From Klebsormidium nitens (lineage: Eukaryota > Streptophyta > Klebsormidiophyceae > Klebsormidiales > Klebsormidiaceae): 64,000 nucleotides of DNA. Location: positions 186,001-250,000 of the forward strand of contig DF236955.1 in assembly GCA_000708835.1 (NCBI GenBank), read 5' to 3'. This document shows, piece after piece, positions 58,401-64,000 of this stretch. The notes beneath the pieces are model-generated. The model was not told the DNA's origin and made no database searches. It worked only from the letters and a program-made list of their open reading frames with translations. Within the stretch, counting starts at the first letter, position 1. Every line of letters begins with the position of its first letter. A program made the translations under genes and the position numbers.

Positions 58401-61400
58401 GAAGTTCTTGAGGTCCACGCCCGCACCGAGTGCTCGACGGTCGCCCTTGAGAAGCGCTCCCAGACTCTGCAACCGAGTTTGGATCAGCACCTGGGGCAGC
58501 TCAGCAGATCGTGATGCTTCTGACGGAGAGCACCTCTAGCTAAGCAAAACGGCTGCTTCGGGAACCAGAACCTTGGCAGAAGGGAGCCGATATCTTGAAA
58601 AGTGGCAGCTTCCCTTCTTAGCTTTACTGATACATATCTTGTTGGAAGGATGTCAGAGCTTTCCGCTTACCTGTAGACGCTTGGCGGCCGCGGAAGCGAA
58701 CCGCTTCTCACCCCCGCAGTTCGTCACCATGATCCGATAGACTGGGGCCGACGCCTGGTTCGAGCGATGCGTTCGTCCAAATTGCTGGATCGCCTTCTCT
58801 GCCGACCATGGCAGCTCCTGCAAGAAGTATCAAGGTACCAAAGAGATGTTCAAGAGAGCCAACCCCTGTATCCTGAGCTCGGTTTTGAAGCCTGCTGAAG
58901 CATTTGAGCAGTCAACCAGCTTCACAAGCATCAAAGCGGTTAATTCTTTTCGTCATCTTGATCACAGACTTCGAGCCACGAGATGTCAGTTGCCACTTGT
59001 CAAGAGGCGTAATCCGTCCGCATTTGTCCTAGGAGAATATAGAAGCTCACCAGGGTCACGTGCAGCCGACGTCTTGTGTTCTCCACCCGCTTGTCTGCTT
59101 GCAGCGAAATACCCGTGGACGCCGCTTCCGAGATGATCGCGTACAGCTTCTCTCCGGCCATGAAGGCGTTCTTCTCGTTGATGTTCAACATCTGAGGGGC
59201 AAGAAATTGCAATTTAGAATCACAGAAACGGCGGCAACAGGCAGTCGAGCTCAGCATTGAGTCTGCCGGCTGTCACTTGCCTCGCTATTGTTCTTATTTT
59301 GGGGAAAAACCTGCCAGCAACCCTTTCAGTGATTGTGTCCACTTAATTACAGTCGTACTGCCCGGCTCGAGCACATACCTTGAGGGCGCAGTGCTTGTTG
59401 CGATTCTCGATGACGACGCTCCCGTCCTCTGTCCGGACCTGATGAGACGCACGTCCCGTCATCTCGGCCACAGCGTCGGGCCCCCCGAGTCGCGCCTTCA
59501 AGTCGTCCAGCTGCACATAAGAAGGGAGAGGATGAGTCACACAGTTCTGCTCCGCTGTGATGCCTTGCAGCGGAGCCTTCGTGAGTTTCTCTCCACAAAC
59601 ATTTTGGATTTTATGATCCGTAGCTCTCGTAATGATTGACCGAACAAGGTACCGGATAAAGTCGGCTTATCTGGGAGTCAACGACATCGGAGTCAAAAAT
59701 TGACAAGCACACCCCACCAAAGTTTCTCCCTAACACGCAAGACTGTATGCAGACTAGACGGGAACTCACCGGGTTGGGGGGGAGCTCCAGCAGCTCAACG
59801 ATCTGCTTGAGAAGTCTCTGCACGCGCTCCAGTCTCGCGTTGTGATAATACTGATCATCTCCGCTGCAGAACACAAAAACGGCAAGGCAATCTCAGCCAA
59901 GAAATTTCAGGTCCGATCCAGAAATATTCTGCCGGACTGCGTAGCGTGCATTCAGTTCAGCGGAATGTGATAGCGTGGGTCCGACGTGAGCTTTTGAGCA
60001 GAACAAGCTTTGTAGCGCGAGAAACTGGAGGAGAGCTCACGCGCCCGCGTCGTCGATCTCTTCATCGTCACTCTCGGGGATGTCCACGGCCTTCTTTCTG
60101 CGAGTAGGGGGCTTGGGCTTGACGATGGCCGGCTTCTTCTCGCCTTCCGCCTTGACCCGAACAGGTGGTGGAGCCGCCAACATCTCCATGTCAGAGTCGG
60201 AGTCGTCCTTTGGAGAAGCAGTCTTTGCTCTGCGCGAGGAGAAGAGAAAACGGCAGATGAGCAGCACTTCTTTAATGAAGCCCGATCACAAAGGCCGACG
60301 ACGTTGAAAGCAATCGTATGAGATAATCACAAGCAAACGTAAGCAGCTAGTCTTAGCACACACCCAACCAATAATGAAATGTGAGAGGTTAGGGCGAGCG
60401 GCTTCAAGCAAACAGCCCCCAGAAGAGAAAGTTGAAGCGCAAGCGCTTGGAGGCGTCTGCTAAGGTTTCTTCTAAGCAGAGCTTTAGCTGCTTGAAATCT
60501 CGATTCCAAACTCTAGACGTACCTTTTGAACTTCGGCGCCGCCGCTTTCCCCTTGCCCTTCTTGTCCGCCACCGCCTTCTCCTGCCGCCAATCGAACTCG
60601 AGGTCGCTGTCGCTGTCGTCATCCTCGTCATCGTCGCTCTCGCTCTCGCTGGCGCTGGCCTGGTAGTCGTCCTCTGAGTCAGACAGGTCCACGACCCCCT
60701 TGCCCGCTGCCTTCCGCTTCTGCGCCCGGCCCTTCGCCGGCGTTTTGAAGTCTCCCTCGTCCTCGTCCTCGAGCTCGTCTTCGACGTCGGTGGCCGCAAC
60801 AATCGACGGGCTTGCGGTGCCGGCGGACTTGTTGCCAGGGCTGGTGCGCCCGTTCTGCTGGCACTGAAGGCAGCATAGATTTGCAGGTCGAACTTTTGGT
60901 CATCAAGACTTTGAAAGGGAAAACGTGTGTAAGCACCTGGATATCGCCCCAGGGAACCAAGAAAACAAGCTCCGTAACTCATCCGACAAGCAGGCTCTTG
61001 ACTCAAGTGCCTTTCAATATGACTTCAACACCAGCAGGCCCCCAGCTCGCAACTTGAGCAGCACAGTCCCAAACAGAAGGTGGCCCAACTATTGACCTGA
61101 CCGTCAGGTTGACGTCTCTGTCTTTCGAATCGTCGAAGCAGTTCAGGATGGTTCGAGCGCCCAAATCGGCATCCACTCTCACCTCAGCGCAGAACCAGTC
61201 TCCTTCCGGGACCTCTTCCAGGGGAGGTGTTAGGCAGCCTTTGTGGTACGGCTTCTCGCATCCGTCACAAATCATCTCGTCTCCCGTGTCAATCTTGCAG
61301 ATCTGGCAAGGTTCACCGTCCCAGGACGCCTTCTCCTCCTCAAGCTGCCACATCCTACTGAGGCTTTAGTGCCGGATCGAAGCAAGAACGTAATACCAGA

Positions 61401-64000
61401 AGCGCAGTCGCCTTCTCCTCCTTGACAACTTCAGTAAAGATAAGACTCTGCAAGTACCTCGCACATAATCTGGCGTGTAATTCTTATCGAGCTGGCCTGA
61501 AGGAGCACCGCTAACGTCACAGAGGCAGAAAACCAGCGAGCGACAACGGAATATCTTGTTTTGAAACAGGAAAGCAGCCGTAACCCAAGCAAAGAGAGCC
61601 AGTATTGGTTCGTACCTCCTTCTTCCGCTCCAACTCCGCTTGCTGCTGGAGCTTTCTGCGCGTCTCCTCCTTCTGCTTGCGGCGGGCATCATATTGGTCC
61701 TGCTCTATCTTTTTCAGGACGGCGGCCTCCTTCTTGGCGGCCTCCTTCTTGACCTTCTTCGTCTCCTTGTCCATGCGGTTGATCTCCTCCTGATCGACGT
61801 GATCGTCTAGATCCAGAAACGCGCCGGTGAGCTTGGCTTTGGCAAGCTTGTCCGCCTCAACCTCGTCAAAGGTCTTTGCAGCCAGGACCTGCAATTGTTT
61901 CATGGATACTTTAAAAGGTGCACAAGGCTAGTGGCGATGTGAATCGCTGTCTCCACAACAATATCGCGGCAACCAGACCTACGTAAAGCGAGATATGGAC
62001 TTTGAGCAAGTATGTCTCTCTAGCACAAACTGTGCGTATTTCAACACTGGTGCACGAGCAAGGAACATCAGCGCATACCGTGTTTGGACTTCGTAAAACG
62101 ATACGAGAGAAAGCAATCAAAACCAGACAAGGATGCTAAGCTGGCCATCAAAGATGGACCACGGCAGGCTGAAATGATGTATGCACACCTCAAGCCCGTC
62201 GTCCTCGTCGTTTTCTTCGGCAGCTTGACGCGCCCTGGTAGCTCTAGCCCGTCCAGCAGCCGCTGCGTTAGGGAGATCTCGGTACGCGTTCCGGCACTCG
62301 CGAACCTGAGGAAAACGGAAAAGCTTCGGTGTCAAGAGGGCCCGCCCGCTGCTTTGATTTTAAAACGATTCATCTACCAGCTATTATTCGACCCGTGCAA
62401 AAGGGAAAAGTTAACCTGAAGTTGTGAGGCACGCACAAGGAGTAACGATACGTACCTTGAACTCTAAAGCTTGCAGCTCGTAAGACTCCATGCTCTGGGC
62501 ATAGACTGGAAAGGTGTTCTCAATGAGCTCCATCAGAATCTTCTTCGGTGGGGAGACGAACTCGTCCTGTTCGCTTCCAAGTTCCTGCAGCCACAAGTTT
62601 TGTTCGCTTTTCTCAACTACGGGTCGAAGCACGGCGTTGGCCATCAGTTGAGTTCACAGAAAACTTCAAAAATCTTGCGAAAGATGTCGGTTGTTCAAAG
62701 TGCTTCAAGTGGGCCAAAAGCAGCAGAATTACATCCCAGACACTCATCAAGGAGTCAGTCTGAAAAGCAGATTTCCGTAGAGCTTTCCAGCAGAATTCGT
62801 CCAACCCTTACCTCTTGCTGTCTTGTCATCGCCGCCTCTCCTGTTGACTGCAGACCGACCTGAACCAGATACCGCGTGAAGTTTAGCACGGAAAATTCTG
62901 AATGACCTCTCGGAATTAGGCAGAGCACATGACCAATCAGCAGCCAGATGACAATCGCCGCTGTTCCCAAATAGTCTGTGCTTTGAAAGCATCTGCCAAA
63001 CTAAAGATTGACAGTGCAGCGTCAAACACCTGACGACAATCGAAAATAAACGATCGCTTACCACGACTGCCATGTTGTCTTCTTCCACAGCTTTCTGGGC
63101 GATCGCAGCGAGTTCAGGTATTTTTGCAGCAATCAGCATCTGCAAAAATTTGACAGCTTTTCGTAAAAAGGGCCAGATCCGATAAGAATGAAAGTGCTTT
63201 CGTGGCTGGGCAGGCCTCTCTGGCTTCATAAGCAGATAACGGACTGACAGGGTCCTCTTTGCCAGGAAACTGGAAGCTCACCTGCCGAAAGAACCGCATA
63301 TGCTCCGACCAGAACTTCGCCCAGCTGTGTTTTGGAACGTTGGCCCCTGCAGCCTTGGCGGACTTCATCGTCCTGAACAAGAGCTGCCAAAAGCCTGCAG
63401 CCCTGCACAGGAAAACCAAGGAGATACTTTCAACGAATCTGAAGTGCATAACAAAAGAAGATCATATAGACGATTCTGAAGGTCCAATCGTATTAGAGGC
63501 GAATTAAAGAGGAGCAAACTAAAGGGAGTTGAAAGGGCCAGAGACTTTCCTGCGGTCTGCTTACGAACTGAAAAGCGGACCAGCGACTGTGGATCGGGCT
63601 GATCCGAACTGAAGAGCCAAGCATGCCATCTCTTACCTGTCGTACATCACTTCCAGGTCAGGGGGTATGTTGACGTCAGCAACCTCAAACTCTGTTACAA
63701 GAGAGGAACATGCAAGTAAGACAGGCTGTCTGTGTGAAGCAACTTGCAGATCGGAAGAAATTCGACCACAATAAACATTCCAAAATGCAACAACACAAGC
63801 AGAAATTCAGTGGATTCAGCACATTCAGAGTGAGGGGCTCACCAGCGCCGTCGTAGCTCAGAGTTCGATTGACATAAGCTCCCAGTGCCTTGAGCCCCAT
63901 CGAAAACATCTGCAGACGTAGGAGGTCATCAAAAAATTCCTTGGCTCATCTTTCACCCAATGTTCTTGTGATAGCTCGTTCTGAAAAGAAACGTCCTTTT
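55472..64000 (-). CDS. SBNO: Strawberry notch/FORGETTER1-type helicase with PHD finger (partial, N-terminus off right edge)
   Basis: SBNO proteins are nuclear SF2-related helicases; plant FORGETTER1 works with chromatin remodellers in stress memory. Exons on the minus strand in reading order: 63843-63909, 63637-63691, 63282-63402, 63062-63139, 62812-62859, 62456-62611, 62189-62305, 61616-61888, about 61465-61496 (tentative), 61183-61354, 60523-60863, 60041-60229, 59770-59863, 59379-59510, 59051-59191, 58671-58817, 58386-58466, 58002-58097, 57750-57814, 57404-57525, 57115-57239, 56730-56920, 56394-56493, 56044-56176 and 55472-55683. About 1,095 residues are visible. Seen: FWSEHMRFF and VGLQSTGEA; a C4HC3 PHD finger (CQIC, CDGC, YHKGC, WFCAEC); a long acidic linker; [60 protein letters not shown]; and ERIVGLS near the end. 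The Walker A/B half lies beyond 64000. Confidence 0.9.

Overview
This is a nuclear window from an intron-rich eukaryote of the green plant lineage. Nine genes are visible, and their exons were built by hand from reading frames, GT..AG sites and family motifs. The NST1-like zinc-ribbon membrane protein, a CYP23-type cyclophilin, a TOUGH/GPATCH1 protein and an SDE3/MOV10 helicase together point to a streptophyte. A SIRT7-type sirtuin and a DDX60-type helicase sit beside them. As far as I know neither exists in Arabidopsis, so an early-diverging lineage such as a charophyte alga (Klebsormidium-like) fits best. That placement is inference. There is no rRNA, CRISPR, transposon or prokaryotic operon that I can support.

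Layout, left to right: (1) 1-3877 minus, NST1-like membrane/zinc-ribbon protein, C-terminus off the left edge. (2) 4634-9505 plus, long disordered protein ending in a SWT1-like PIN endonuclease domain. (3) 10707-14723 minus, SIRT7-like deacetylase with a large insert in its zinc-binding module. (4) 16220-20988 minus, TOUGH/GPATCH1 G-patch protein. (5) 22737-38441 minus, DDX60-family Ski2-like helicase, 24 exons, about 2,020 residues. (6) 39395-43243 plus, CYP23-like cyclophilin with a signal peptide and a probable C-terminal membrane anchor. (7) 44352-46623 minus, nucleoside diphosphate kinase. (8) 46998-54078 plus, SDE3/MOV10 RNA helicase. (9) 55472-64000 minus, strawberry notch/FORGETTER1-type helicase with a PHD finger, N-terminal half off the right edge.

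Three gene pairs diverge from shared upstream regions: NST1-like/PIN (756 bp), DDX60/CYP23 (953 bp, with two G-box palindromes 22 bp apart) and NDK/SDE3 (374 bp). Three pairs converge: PIN/SIRT7, CYP23/NDK and SDE3/SBNO. Much of the content is RNA- or chromatin-centred: PIN nuclease, TOUGH, DDX60, SDE3, SIRT7 and SBNO. Two helicase families with antiviral roles elsewhere (DDX60 and SDE3) lie within about 9 kb of each other. I read this as neighbourhood rather than proven co-function.

Most exon joins agree in phase. Uncertain points are the sirtuin exon 1 donor, DDX60 exon 9, one small exon before the SBNO PHD exon, and the last exon of the cyclophilin.
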